From an uncultured Caulobacterales bacterium (GTDB lineage Bacteria; Pseudomonadota; Alphaproteobacteria; Caulobacterales; Maricaulaceae), in contig CALLBD010000003.1 of the NCBI GenBank assembly GCA_938001915.1, forward strand, positions 40,969 to 104,968: DNA of 64,000 nt, written 5' to 3'. Each line of letters opens with the position of its first letter. Positions within the stretch are counted from its first letter, which is position 1. Below the pieces are notes generated by a model. It did not search any database and was not told the origin of the DNA. It was given only the letters and a program-made list of their open reading frames with translations. Below are positions 63,783-64,000 of the stretch, one piece after another. Both the position numbers and the translations under genes were made by a program.

Positions 63783-64000
63783 ATGGCTCCAATTTATCTT
63801 ATCATCTTAGCGGGGCTCATCGCTGTCGCATATGGAGTTTTTACCCGTGCGGGGCTGATGAAAGCCTCAACGGGCAATGAACGTATGAATGAAATCGCAG
63901 GTGCGATTCAGGAAGGCGCGAAAGCCTATTTAAACAAGCAATATAAAACGATCGCCATTGTCGGTGTCTTCGTCACGATTTTACTCTTTATATTTTTCCG
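63783..64000 (+). CDS. hppA: K+-insensitive H+-translocating pyrophosphatase, 3' end outside window
   Basis: The start ATG at 63783 has an AAGGAGG site 7 bases before it; an earlier ATG at 63778 is out of frame. The 72 visible residues start MAPIYLIILAGLIAVAYGVF, then GNERMNEIAGAIQEGAKAYL and NKQYKTIAIVGVFVTI, which match the first two spans of membrane pyrophosphatases. The AIQEGA segment is a family hallmark. Its substrate-binding loops are outside the window, so the H+ versus Na+ type cannot be read here. The gene is preceded by a tandem structured leader. Confidence 0.9.
   Translation, partial: MAPIYLIILAGLIAVAYGVFTRAGLMKASTGNERMNEIAGAIQEGAKAYLNKQYKTIAIVGVFVTILLFIFF

Overview
The window looks like a chromosomal segment of an alphaproteobacterium, probably a marine, stalked or budding type near Hyphomonadales/Maricaulales. 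Evidence is a CpdR-like single-domain response regulator, a COQ9 protein, an ExoD protein, a DUF2793 protein, a Mrp/ApbC ATPase with a CxxC pair, an H+-pumping pyrophosphatase, and roughly 50% GC by eye. The genus assignment is inference.

Layout: (1) 1-2.1 kb: the end of a sugar-nucleotide epimerase gene and an OprP/OprO-type porin. (2) 2.2-19.5 kb: one giant minus-strand gene of 5726 codons. It encodes an exported protein with about 31 tandem beta-sandwich (DUF11/DUF7507-like) repeats, further DUF11 and SdrD-like modules, and a C-terminal outer-membrane barrel. (3) 19.9-24.4 kb: an HxlR regulator, then sulfate activation genes cysD-cysNC with an overlapping DHH phosphoesterase; cysD carries an unusual N-terminal HTH-like extension. 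(4) 24.4-28.2 kb: a SbcD/YhaO-like nuclease and a SbcC/YhaN-like ATPase. (5) 28.3-42.6 kb: mostly housekeeping genes: DUF2793, DUF4212 plus a sodium:solute symporter, kdsA, a DegT aminotransferase, a serine hydrolase, an alpha/beta hydrolase, a NatAB-like ABC exporter, COQ9, ApbC, and a HEAT-like exported protein.

(6) 42.6-49.9 kb is an accessory block bounded by a tRNA-Val gene. It holds a NACHT NTPase with pentapeptide repeats. Next is a translationally coupled operon: a very basic 43-residue ORF, an Orn/Lys/Arg-decarboxylase-like PLP enzyme, and a fusion of the decarboxylase C-terminal motif, a possible GNAT-like domain and a SET methyltransferase. A LuxR-type regulator converges on it. 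This operon is my best candidate for an undescribed system.

(7) 50-52.8 kb: cpdR, N-formylglutamate amidohydrolase, an XRE regulator and hisN. (8) 52.8-60.1 kb: three minus-strand genes for DUF11-type exported proteins (160, 402 and 1705 residues); the largest repeats the barrel architecture of the giant protein. (9) 60.3-64 kb: an ExoD protein, a LysE transporter, inorganic pyrophosphatase, a YliI-like sugar dehydrogenase, and the start of hppA. The hppA gene is preceded by a leader with two tandem copies of a structured element that looks like a tandem riboswitch.
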